Positions 1-5,447 of a DNA stretch of 8,304 bases are shown here, in pieces. Under the pieces are notes generated by a model. That model made no database searches. It worked only from the letters and a program-made list of their open reading frames with translations, and was not told where the DNA came from. This stretch comes from an uncultured Eubacteriales bacterium. GTDB lineage: Bacteria > Bacillota > Clostridia > Lachnospirales > CAG-274. Both the position numbers and the translations under genes were made by a program. Each line of letters starts with the position of its first letter. The stretch's first letter is position 1. The stretch is from the NCBI GenBank assembly GCA_902495025.1, contig CABUWB010000073.1, forward strand, positions 1-8,304, read 5' to 3'.

Positions 1-1346
1 ATTCCGCTGCCCTTTGGACCCTCATAGCGGATAATAACCGCATCACCGGGGCGGATTTTTCTGCTGATAACTGCCGCAATAGCGTCCTCCTCACAATCGA
101 ATGGCTTTGCTTTAAGCACTGCATAGTGCATTTCCTTTGGCACTGCGGAATGCTTTACAACCGAGCCGCCGGGAGCAAGGTTACCTCTCAGAATAGCTAT
201 TGTGCCGTTTTTGCCGATTGGATTATCAATTCTTCTTATTATATCCTCACGTTTTAAGCCTGTTTTTGCAAGCAGCTCATCACAGCGCTCATAATAGCCG
301 TTTTTCTTTAAATCCTCTAAGTTTTCACCAAGCGTTTTGCCTGTAACGGTCATAACATCAAGGTTAAGCCTGTCCTTAATTTCCTCCATTATGCGTGGAA
401 CACCGCCTGCATAGTAGAAGTATTCGGCTGGCCATCTTCCCGCAGGTCTTATATCAAGCAGATAGCTTGCATCTGCGTGTATTCTGTCAAAGGTGTCGCT
501 GTCAATTTCATAGCCAAACTCATGCGCAGCCGCAGGCAGATGGAGCAGCGAGTTTGTAGAGCCTGAAATAGCTGCGTGTACCTTAATTGCATTTTCAAAG
601 GACTGCGGTGTTACAATGTCCTTTGCGGTAAGCCCCATTTCAGCAAGCTTAACCGCCTGAACACCTGCCCGATATGCAAATTTTTTCAAGTCCTCGCTTG
701 TGGCAGGCATAAGAGCGCTGCCAGGGAGCATAAGTCCCAGTGCCTCAGCCATTACCTGCATTGTTGACGCCGTACCCATAAAGGAGCAGGCACCGCAGGA
801 CGGACACGCATGGTGCTTGTAATAGGTAAGCTGCTCATCGGTAATTTCGCCCCTCTGGCACATGGCACTGTATGCACCAATCTGTTCAAGCGTCAGCAAG
901 TCGGGACCTGCCTCCATTACACCGCCTGTAATGATAATTGCAGGTATTTTTAATCTGCCTATTGCCATAAGGTGTGCAGGCACTGCCTTATCACAGCTTG
1001 CAACAAAAACGCCCGAGTCAAAAGTGGTTGCATTTGCGTGTATCTCAATAAGGTTTGCTATTGTGTCCCTTGACGCAAGGGAATAATTAATACCGTCGTG
1101 TCCCTGCGCCATACCGTCGCATATATCGGTTGCAAAGTAGCGTGCCGCCTTGCCGCCTGTTTCGTTTACACCCTTTACAGCCTGCTCAACAAGTCTTAAA
1201 AGGTGAGCACTGCCCGGGTGGCTGTCGCCAAAGGTACTTTCAACCATAATCTGTGGCTTTTCAAGGTCGTCAACCTTCCAGCCCATACCCATTCTCAATG
1301 GGTCCATTTCAGGTGCGAGTTTTCGCACTTCCTGACTTTTCAACAT
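1..1346 (-). CDS. IlvD/Edd-superfamily dehydratase, YjhG/YagF-like branch (C-terminus beyond window)
   Basis: This is a partial gene: 448 codons are open from the ATG to the window edge, and the family is usually 550-650 residues long. Members remove water from dihydroxy acids (IlvD, branched-chain amino acid synthesis) or sugar acids (Edd, xylonate dehydratases) in the cytoplasm with an iron-sulfur cluster and Mg2+. Visible motifs are CDG at 76-78, SCDK at 117-120 (Cys ligand, metal Asp and the usually carbamylated Lys), CPSCGAC at 181-187, LPGSALMPA at 207-215, ISGSTN at 260-265, GNLAPGG at 388-394 and RYEGPKG at 440-446. The classic first cluster ligand, the Cys of PCN in IlvD, is replaced by PGS at 44-46. 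The Cys of CDG and the run after CGAC resemble YjhG/YagF instead. Automatic annotation would probably say ilvD; I doubt that substrate. The start is set by AAGGAGG 7 bases upstream. Family very sure, substrate unknown. Confidence 0.93.
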   Translation of the reverse strand, partial: MLKSQEVRKLAPEMDPLRMGMGWKVDDLEKPQIMVESTFGDSHPGSAHLLRLVEQAVKGVNETGGKAARYFATDICDGMAQGHDGINYSLASRDTIANLIEIHANATTFDSGVFVASCDKAVPAHLMAIGRLKIPAIIITGGVMEAGPDLLTLEQIGAYSAMCQRGEITDEQLTYYKHHACPSCGACSFMGTASTMQVMAEALGLMLPGSALMPATSEDLKKFAYRAGVQAVKLAEMGLTAKDIVTPQSFENAIKVHAAISGSTNSLLHLPAAAHEFGYEIDSDTFDRIHADASYLLDIRPAGRWPAEYFYYAGGVPRIMEEIKDRLNLDVMTVTGKTLGENLEDLKKNGYYERCDELLAKTGLKREDIIRRIDNPIGKNGTIAILRGNLAPGGSVVKHSAVPKEMHYAVLKAKPFDCEEDAIAAVISRKIRPGDAVIIRYEGPKGSG

Positions 1347-1398
1347 ATCAATTCCTCCTTGCTGATTTTCATATACATCATACGTCTTTTGTAATTAC

Positions 1399-1427
1399 AA
1401 TATAACATATTGCTTGATATTCGTCAA
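1399..1427 (-). promoter_or_regulatory. sigma-A type promoter of the dehydratase gene
   Basis: Reading the minus strand, TTGACG (1422-1427) and TATATT (1399-1404) are separated by exactly 17 bases. Transcription should start near 1392, giving a leader of about 45 bases before the GGAGG ribosome binding site at 1354-1358. No terminator-like hairpin lies in that leader. Confidence 0.82.
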
Positions 1428-1480
1428 TATATAAGATTTTTTTCGGCATAACATACAAAAAACAACCTCAAAAAGCATTA

Positions 1481-1497
1481 AATACATCTGATGTATT
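1481..1497. promoter_or_regulatory. 17-bp perfect palindrome, candidate operator
   Basis: AATACATC and GATGTATT form a perfect 8-bp inverted repeat around one central base. It lies about 54 bases upstream of the dehydratase -35 box and downstream of the antiporter terminator, so it is not needed as a terminator. The same half-site ATACATC recurs at 1373-1379, inside the dehydratase leader. Inference: binding site for a dimeric regulator of the dehydratase gene. No regulator gene is adjacent in the window. Confidence 0.45.
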
Positions 1498-1536
1498 GTT
1501 GAAAATATCCATTAAAATTAATTTACACACCAAAAT

Positions 1537-1569
1537 AAAAAAGTGCAGGCAGATATACCCACACTTTTT
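1537..1569 (-). terminator. intrinsic terminator of the antiporter gene
   Basis: Four bases after the antiporter stop codon the minus strand folds into a 12-bp stem. AAAAAGTGTGGG (1558-1569) pairs with CCTGCACTTTTT (1538-1549), with two G-U pairs and an 8-base loop. A T appears at 1537, followed by further T-rich sequence. The A and T runs on the two sides suggest it may also stop transcription from the opposite strand. Confidence 0.85.
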
Positions 1570-1573
1570 CCAT

Positions 1574-2749
1574 TTATTTTTTCAGCAGTTTATTATAACT
1601 TTTATCCACACATATCGCCCCAAACGGCGCAGTTATCAATATTGACAGCACCGCAACGGTAAGCACAGCCTGTCCGCATGAAAGACCCATTGCCAGCGGT
1701 ACGGCACCAAGCGCAGCCTGCACCGTCGCCTTTGGTGTATATGCAAGCATACAGAACAGCCTTTCCTTTTTATCAAGCTCCGTTTTTAACAAACAGCAGA
1801 ACACGCCTGCCATTCTGAAAGCAAGCGCACACACAACAAGCACAATTGCAGCCGCACCCAGAGCCATTGCATATTTAAGGTCAACCGTTGCACCAACAAG
1901 CACAAACAGCATAATTTCAGCACCCACCCACAGCTTGTTATACTTTGCGGACAGCCTTTGTGCAAGCACCTCATACCTCATTTTTATCACTATACCCATA
2001 CTCATTATTGAAAGCAGGGCAGAGAAAGGAACAATATTTTCAAGCCTTGTCTGAACCCCAAGCATTAAAAAGGATATACTTAATATAGCAAGCACCTTTA
2101 CCGTATCCCTCATGTGAAAGCGCTTAAAAAACGCCACAAGCAAAAAGCCAATTGCCACACCTGCCGCTATGCCGGTTATAATTGAAACAGGTATGCGCAG
2201 AAAGCTGACAGGGGATATTGTACCTGTCTGCGCAAGCGAGGTAAACGCCGTAAACACAACTATTACAAATACATCATCAACCGACGCACCTGCAAGTATA
2301 AGCTGTGGTATGCTGTGAGCCTTGCCCCAGCCCTCGTCAATCAGCTTAATCATTCTGGGTACTATAACCGCAGGCGATACCGCCGCAATTACGCTGCCAA
2401 TAACCGCCGCATCAAGTACAGATACACCAAGCAGCCTTGGCGCAAGCAGCACCGTACCTGCAATTTCGGCACACGCAGGCAGAAAACACATAAGCACCGC
2501 AGGTCTGCCTACCCTTTTTAAGCTGTTTATATCAAGCGACAGCCCTGCCCTTGTAAGAATAATAACAAGCGCAATCTGCCTTAAATCCGCTGAAATATCC
2601 AGTATTGATTTGTCAATAAGATTAAGTGCATGCGGACTTAATATTATACCCGTAATTATCATTCCCAAAAGCCCGGGCAGCTTCATCTTTTGAAATACCT
2701 TGCTAAGCAAAAGACCCACAATAAAAATCAACGCAATACTTGTCAACAT
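1574..2749 (-). CDS. cation/proton antiporter, CPA2 (Kef/NhaP-like) membrane domain, under fluoride riboswitch control
   Basis: A 391-residue polytopic inner-membrane protein with about 12 hydrophobic segments spread over its whole length, the usual size for a CPA2 exchanger without the cytoplasmic TrkA-N/RCK regulatory domain. Characteristic signatures are LTRAGLSLD at 65-73, the broken-helix stretch SPAVIVP at 125-131, the acidic pair ASVDD at 155-159 expected to bind the transported cation or proton, and PKATVQAALG at 339-348. Such proteins exchange Na+ or K+ for H+. The ion here cannot be read from sequence. ATG is chosen because GGAGG lies 7 bases upstream. The leader carries a fluoride riboswitch with a terminator, so expression probably rises with cytoplasmic fluoride. 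This fits a role in countering HF-driven acidification or ion imbalance (inference). Monocistronic, with its own promoter and terminator. Confidence 0.93.
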   Translation of the reverse strand: MLTSIALIFIVGLLLSKVFQKMKLPGLLGMIITGIILSPHALNLIDKSILDISADLRQIALVIILTRAGLSLDINSLKRVGRPAVLMCFLPACAEIAGTVLLAPRLLGVSVLDAAVIGSVIAAVSPAVIVPRMIKLIDEGWGKAHSIPQLILAGASVDDVFVIVVFTAFTSLAQTGTISPVSFLRIPVSIITGIAAGVAIGFLLVAFFKRFHMRDTVKVLAILSISFLMLGVQTRLENIVPFSALLSIMSMGIVIKMRYEVLAQRLSAKYNKLWVGAEIMLFVLVGATVDLKYAMALGAAAIVLVVCALAFRMAGVFCCLLKTELDKKERLFCMLAYTPKATVQAALGAVPLAMGLSCGQAVLTVAVLSILITAPFGAICVDKSYNKLLKK

Positions 2750-2766
2750 AAAATTTCCTCCATTCC

Positions 2767-2796
2767 GCAGAAATTAAAAAAGCTGATAATTTCTGC
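2767..2796 (-). promoter_or_regulatory. antiterminator hairpin of the fluoride riboswitch expression platform
   Basis: Ten bases (2787-2796) and their exact reverse complement (2767-2776) form a perfect 10-bp stem with a 10-base loop, just upstream of the GGAGG at 2757-2761. The 5' arm and loop contain the bases that otherwise build the 3' arm and U-tract of the terminator at 2776-2827. The two structures exclude each other. Expected logic: ligand-bound aptamer lets this hairpin form and transcription continues. Confidence 0.7.
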
Positions 2797-2827
2797 ATAA
2801 CAAAAAAAGTATACAGAAGTCATCAGC
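2776..2827 (-). terminator. riboswitch-controlled intrinsic terminator
   Basis: On the minus strand GCUGAU at 2822-2827, inside the conserved aptamer 3' half, pairs with AUCAGC at 2782-2787, which is followed directly by six U. The helix continues inward through UUCUGUAUA against UAUGCAGAA. That gives about 18 pairs with one C-A mismatch and two G-U pairs, closed by a loop containing U7. Forming it destroys the aptamer's 3' segment, so terminator and ligand-bound aptamer are alternatives. This is the standard OFF state of fluoride riboswitches. Confidence 0.9.
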
Positions 2828-2874
2828 ATAAAATGCGGTTTAGGGCTTAACCCACGGGAGAACATCATTCCCTT
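2814..2874 (-). promoter_or_regulatory. fluoride riboswitch aptamer (crcB motif)
   Basis: The leader RNA shows the crcB-motif core in order. First is GGGA AUGAUGUUC UCCC (2856-2872), a stem whose loop carries the AUGAnGUUC pattern. Next comes an optional small hairpin GGG UUAAG CCC, then AACCGCAU with AUGC (P3), and finally the hallmark GCUGAUGACUUCUG (2814-2827). The loop bases GAUGUU can pair with GACUUC as the expected pseudoknot, with one mismatch at the variable position. Known from the family: this RNA binds F- through Mg2+ ions and usually controls CrcB/Fluc or CLC-F exporters. Na+/H+ antiporters are among its reported targets. The predicted transcription start lies at the aptamer's first bases. 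Recognised by eye; a covariance-model search was not possible. Confidence 0.93.
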
Positions 2875-2881
2875 GCTTGTA

Positions 2882-2910
2882 TTTATAACATATTTTTATG
2901 GTTTTGGCAA
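2882..2910 (-). promoter_or_regulatory. sigma-A type promoter of the riboswitch-antiporter transcript
   Basis: TTGCCA (2905-2910) and TATAAA (2882-2887) on the minus strand are 17 bases apart. The predicted start near 2875 is immediately before the fluoride aptamer, so the RNA would begin with the switch. The box lies only about a dozen bases past the stop codon of the PH-domain gene, leaving no room for a separate terminator for that gene. Confidence 0.8.
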
Positions 2911-2922
2911 GGATTATTTTAT

Positions 2923-3468
2923 TTATTTTCCCCTTTGTGCCGCAATTAGATTATAAACCTTATTAACATCCGCTATATTTTCAAGCGCAAAAATCTGTCC
3001 ACCACTAAAGCCAAATACATTTGCTCCCTGTATTCCATAGCCCAGAGGTCTTTCACCAAAAGTTATTCTACCTCTGCCGCCGTCAAAAACATCGGTTTGT
3101 ATATTTGAGCAGGTGCGATAATCAATAAAATCCACCTTATTTTTAATCTTTCTTAAAACACGCCTGTCGGTAATTATATAGCTTGTTGACCGCCTTATAT
3201 TTTTAAGCGCAATAAACCTGCCAAAAATCAAATAAAGTCCAATAAGCACAAAGGGAATACCCCACAGCTTAAATAGCAGCGGTGCATTGGAAACAAAAGT
3301 CGTCAGCTCCCAATAAATCGCAAAGCCGCCCCACATAAGGCTGAACGGTATAAGAAATATATCCGCTGATGTCAGTAAATGCCCCTCCTCAGGCACACCA
3401 CGCCATAAAATTCTCTCTCCCTCTGCCAGATATTCATCTGCCCAGCCAAATTCATCATAAAAATCCAT
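2923..3468 (-). CDS. small membrane protein with bacterial PH domain
   Basis: A 181-residue protein of unknown cellular role. After a hydrophilic N-terminus ending in GERILWRGVP come two membrane segments (about residues 36-54 and 66-84) in hairpin arrangement. A cytoplasmic beta-rich domain follows with YIITDRRVLRK (97-107), an IDYR segment near 115-118, and a glycine-rich turn before RITFGE. This order (TM hairpin, then Y-x-[IL]-T-x-x-R) is typical of YdbS/DUF304-type bacterial PH domains, which are poorly understood. The reading frame is open 30 codons further upstream. I reject that extension because it overlaps the carD terminator and the promoter at 3497-3525. AAAGGAGGAG lies 8 bases from the chosen ATG. 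Transcription may run into the antiporter leader because no terminator is visible. Confidence 0.8.
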   Translation of the reverse strand: MDFYDEFGWADEYLAEGERILWRGVPEEGHLLTSADIFLIPFSLMWGGFAIYWELTTFVSNAPLLFKLWGIPFVLIGLYLIFGRFIALKNIRRSTSYIITDRRVLRKIKNKVDFIDYRTCSNIQTDVFDGGRGRITFGERPLGYGIQGANVFGFSGGQIFALENIADVNKVYNLIAAQRGK

Positions 3469-3496
3469 AACAATCTCCTCCTTTGCATTTTTTAAT

Positions 3497-3525
3497 ATTA
3501 TATCACAACAGCACTTTTTTCTCAA
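3497..3525 (-). promoter_or_regulatory. sigma-A type promoter of the PH-domain gene
   Basis: TTGAGA (3520-3525) and a consensus TATAAT (3497-3502) on the minus strand are 17 bases apart. The leader is short, about 20 bases, and contains AAAGGAGGAG. The promoter begins right after the U-tract of the upstream terminator, which separates this gene from carD. Confidence 0.85.
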
Positions 3526-3526
3526 C

Positions 3527-3555
3527 AAAAAAGCGGCAAAGCACTGCCTCGCCGC
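3527..3555 (-). terminator. intrinsic terminator of the CarD-family gene
   Basis: Seven bases past the stop codon, GCGGCGAGGC (3546-3555) pairs with GCTTTGCCGC (3533-3542) as a 10-bp stem with a 3-base loop and two G-U pairs. Six T follow (3527-3532). This is a strong, GC-rich terminator. Confidence 0.93.
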
Positions 3556-3561
3556 CAAAAA

Positions 3562-4080
3562 TTATTCCTTAACTTTTTCCGTTCCCTCAATTTTCTCCGT
3601 AATATAATCCGCAACCTTATCCCTCTCTATGCCAAGTGCAGCGGCAAGCTCATCATAGAGCAGCCTTTCAGCACTTTTCAAAAACATTTCATCGGATACA
3701 AACAGCTTTTTACCGCTTTCCTCTCTTGAAAGCTTTTTAAGGTAGAGAGTTTTGATAAGGCTTACAAGCTCGTTCAAATCAGCCCTGTTTATAACCTCCC
3801 GATATTTTTCCCTGCGCAAATGCTCGTTATTTATCCACATTATAGGTCTGTTTGGCATATCATCAATAAGCTGTGCAGCCTGCTCTCTTGTAAGTGCAAA
3901 GCGCACCGATTTCATTTTATCATTATCGGTAGGCACATAAATCTTCATATTTCTGTCAAAAAGCGGCTCTAAAATATAGTACTCCCTTTCCCTGTCCGAG
4001 AGCTTGCAGGTTGTTATTTCCACAATTTCGCACACACCATTTGCACCATAAATTACACTGTCACCTATGTTAAGCTTCAC
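3562..4080 (-). CDS. CarD/CdnL-family RNA polymerase-binding transcription regulator
   Basis: A 172-residue cytoplasmic protein with the CarD architecture. The N-terminal Tudor-like RNA polymerase-interaction domain (about 1-60, beginning KLNIGDSVIYGANGVCEI and containing YYILEPL) is followed by an all-helical DNA-binding domain (about 65-165). Trp82 in the PIMWINNEHLR stretch sits where CarD proteins carry the Trp that wedges into the promoter minor groove. Known role of the family: CarD binds the polymerase beta subunit and stabilises the open complex at many promoters, notably rRNA promoters. Two GTG starts are possible. I prefer the one at 4080 because AAAGGGTGA ends 5 bases before it, whereas the one at 4089 overlaps that site. 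The gene has its own promoter, a hairpin-bearing leader and a strong terminator. Confidence 0.9.
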   Translation of the reverse strand: MKLNIGDSVIYGANGVCEIVEITTCKLSDREREYYILEPLFDRNMKIYVPTDNDKMKSVRFALTREQAAQLIDDMPNRPIMWINNEHLRREKYREVINRADLNELVSLIKTLYLKKLSREESGKKLFVSDEMFLKSAERLLYDELAAALGIERDKVADYITEKIEGTEKVKE

Positions 4081-4085
4081 AAAAA

Positions 4086-4095
4086 TCACCCTTTC
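4086..4095 (-). promoter_or_regulatory. ribosome binding site that decides the carD-type start
   Basis: GAAAGGGTGA matches the 16S anti-Shine-Dalgarno through GGTGA and ends 5 bases before the GTG at 4080. The alternative GTG at 4089 lies inside this site, so it is unlikely to be used. Confidence 0.6.
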
Positions 4096-4101
4096 ACCGT
4101 T

Positions 4102-4154
4102 AAAAAAACGTGCAGCTCACAACAGGACTTACGTTCCGAAATAAACTACACGTT
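4102..4154 (-). terminator. hairpin plus U7 in the carD leader: candidate attenuator or short-RNA terminator
   Basis: The leader folds AACGTGTAG (4146-4154) against CTGCACGTT (4107-4115) as a 9-bp helix with one G-U pair, closing about 30 bases of internal sequence. Seven T end the structure (4102-4108). It starts only a few bases after the predicted transcription start and ends about 20 bases before the GTG start. It therefore looks like a terminator inside the 5' leader. It could be an attenuator for carD, or the end of a roughly 55-base RNA. I recognise no known riboswitch class in it. Confidence 0.6.
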
Positions 4155-4164
4155 GATTAAGTTA

Positions 4165-4194
4165 ATTATAGCACTTTTTAAAGCCCGATGTCAT
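4165..4194 (-). promoter_or_regulatory. sigma-A type promoter upstream of carD
   Basis: ATGACA (4189-4194) and consensus TATAAT (4165-4170) on the minus strand are 18 bases apart. The start is expected near 4157-4158, giving a leader of about 77 bases that begins with the hairpin ending in U7. Confidence 0.8.
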
Positions 4195-4247
4195 AGGTAA
4201 AATTAACAAAATTTCACAAGCCGCCATTTTTAAATACCAAAAATCCA

Positions 4248-4913
4248 TTATGCCCATTCAAAATTGTCTTTTCCTGCTCCAATCTCAAAATGGTATTTAA
4301 CAATGCCAAGGTCAAGCTCGGTGTAAAAGCCGCTGCCTGCTTTAGCCATAACCTTATTCTCCTTTAATTCCAACATAAATTTCTGCTGATTCATGGCAGT
4401 TGGCGCAAGCAGTGCAGCCTCAACCCCATTTTTAAACCATTCGGGCATATTTTCCTCTGCCCTTGCTGTCTGCTCTATTGTCTTTGATTTATGCGCAGTT
4501 CCCTGCGTCTTTCCATAACCAAGTGCAATAACCACACACAGCTTTTCACCCTTATCAACGGTATATGCACCCTTTATTTTACTGTATGTCATGGCAACCC
4601 AGCATGTATTAAGACCCAGCTGCTGTGCCTTTAGCACAAGGCGCTCACCATAATAGCCGCATTTTTCCTCAAAATCCTTTGCCTTTTTGCCTATAAGTGC
4701 AATGTAATTACTCACACCATCAAATTTACCGTAGTGTGCCATAAATCCACTGAAAGCCTTAGGCTCATTTGTTACAAGCTGAATGTGCAGTCCGCTCTCA
4801 CAATTGCACAGCTCAATTTCTTTTTCAAGATCCGCTATAATACCTCATTCCAAAGGCTTGTCCAGATATTTTCTTACACTGTGACGTGCATTAATTGCCT
4901 GCATTAAATCCAT
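4248..4913 (-). pseudogene. TM1586-type nitroreductase, interrupted by in-frame UGA at codon 23
   Basis: Read through one stop, this is a 221-residue flavin-dependent nitroreductase of normal family length. It has the N-terminal FMN-binding pattern ARHSVRKY (9-16), GLNTCWV (100-106), a LAPTAMNQQ motif (169-177) and a conserved-looking C-terminus ending FEWA. Family members use FMN and NAD(P)H to reduce nitroaromatics or quinones. TGA at 4845-4847 stops the frame after 22 codons; the rest is in the same frame and well preserved. The ATG has GGAGG 8 bases upstream, so the original start is clear. A 164-residue product could restart at the ATG at 4742, but no good ribosome site precedes it and the FMN-binding N-terminus would be lost. 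Explanations: recent nonsense mutation, sequencing error or readthrough. It follows the ArsR-type gene by 21 bases, as one operon. Confidence 0.85.
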
Positions 4914-4934
4914 TTTTATTTCCTCCATTTCTCC

Positions 4935-5288
4935 TTAATCATTATTTATGTGCGGCAGACATCCCATTATGTCTTTAGCATAATTAAGCATTTGTATAAG
5001 CTGATTAATAGATTTTGCACCTGAGTCAAAATAATAATAATTTTTTGTCCCCTCTCTGCGCATTTTTAAAATGCCTGCCTCTTTAAGTATTTTTATATGG
5101 TGTGACACAGCAGGTCTGGAAAGATTGGTTCTTTTTGCTATTTCACCAACACGCACGCCTCCGCATTGCTCCATCTGCATCATTTCAATAATCATGTGCT
5201 GTCTGTTTTCATCACCAAGGGCAAGCATAACACTGCGGCAATCCTTAAATTTATCCGCTAACACTTTTATTTCTTTTTTATCTTCCAT
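4935..5288 (-). CDS. ArsR/SmtB-family winged-helix repressor
   Basis: A 117-residue DNA-binding protein. LGDENRQHMIIEMM forms the first helix segment. VGEIAKRTNLSRPAVSHHIKILKEAGIL (about 49-76) is the helix-turn-helix with recognition helix RPAVSHHIKIL. RREGTKNYYYF is the beta-wing. The classic ELCVC metal site of ArsR/SmtB is absent, and no CxC pair is seen, so the inducer may be organic, redox or another signal rather than arsenic or zinc. ATG at 5288 is preferred over the in-frame GTG at 5300, which overlaps the ribosome site. The nitroreductase gene follows 21 bases downstream, suggesting this regulator controls it and itself. A palindromic candidate operator overlaps the promoter. Confidence 0.9.
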   Translation of the reverse strand: MEDKKEIKVLADKFKDCRSVMLALGDENRQHMIIEMMQMEQCGGVRVGEIAKRTNLSRPAVSHHIKILKEAGILKMRREGTKNYYYFDSGAKSINQLIQMLNYAKDIMGCLPHINND

Positions 5289-5296
5289 AATCAGGC

Positions 5297-5304
5297 ACAC
5301 CTTT
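5297..5304 (-). promoter_or_regulatory. ribosome binding site that decides the ArsR-type start
   Basis: AAAGGTGT lies 8 bases before the ATG at 5288. The upstream in-frame GTG (5298-5300) is part of this site, so the shorter protein is the likely product. Confidence 0.6.
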
Positions 5305-5322
5305 CGTTTATCAGCTTAAACA

Positions 5323-5353
5323 ATTATACCACATTTTCACCATAAATGTTCAA
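5323..5353 (-). promoter_or_regulatory. promoter of the arsR-type/nitroreductase operon
   Basis: A consensus TATAAT (5323-5328) is preceded by TGG, making an extended -10 element (TGnTATAAT). The best -35, TTGAAC (5348-5353), is 19 bases away, which is longer than ideal and suits an extended -10 promoter. Confidence 0.75.
5331..5349. promoter_or_regulatory. candidate ArsR-type operator
   Basis: ACATTT and AAATGT form an inverted repeat separated by 7 bases, placed exactly between the -35 and -10 boxes. A wider partial symmetry (TTAAACA at 5316-5322 against TGTTCAA at 5347-5353) surrounds it. A repressor bound here would block polymerase. Autoregulation is usual in this family, but the match is inferred from position only. 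Confidence 0.5.
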
Positions 5354-5382
5354 TGGTAAAGAAAATAAAGACGATTAAAATT

Positions 5383-5407
5383 AAAAGGCGATGCAAAACG
5401 CACCGCC
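5383..5407 (-). terminator. intrinsic terminator of the pectate lyase gene
   Basis: GGCGGTGC (5400-5407) pairs with GCATCGCC (5387-5394) as an 8-bp stem with one G-U pair and a 5-base loop. TTTT (5383-5386) and then AATTTT follow. It lies about 40 bases past the stop codon and just before the ArsR-type promoter. Confidence 0.9.
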
Positions 5408-5447
5408 CTCTAATTTTACATTATAATAAATAAGAAGAAAGTCTTTA

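Noticed and set aside
2315..2693. Plus-strand open frames opposite the antiporter
   Set aside because: They are shadows of a strongly supported membrane-protein gene, with no ribosome site and no plausible protein character.
3469..3558. N-terminal extension of the PH-domain protein by 30 residues
   Set aside because: It would start inside the carD terminator stem and upstream of the promoter at 3497-3525. The ATG at 3468 has an ideal ribosome binding site.
4195..4247. Terminator after the nitroreductase
   Set aside because: Only weak A/T pairings without a clear GC stem and U-tract were found, so transcription may read into the carD promoter region.
4800..4847. Selenocysteine recoding of the nitroreductase UGA
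   Set aside because: No bacterial SECIS-like stem with a suitable apical loop is visible just downstream of the UGA, and I know of no Sec at this position in the family.
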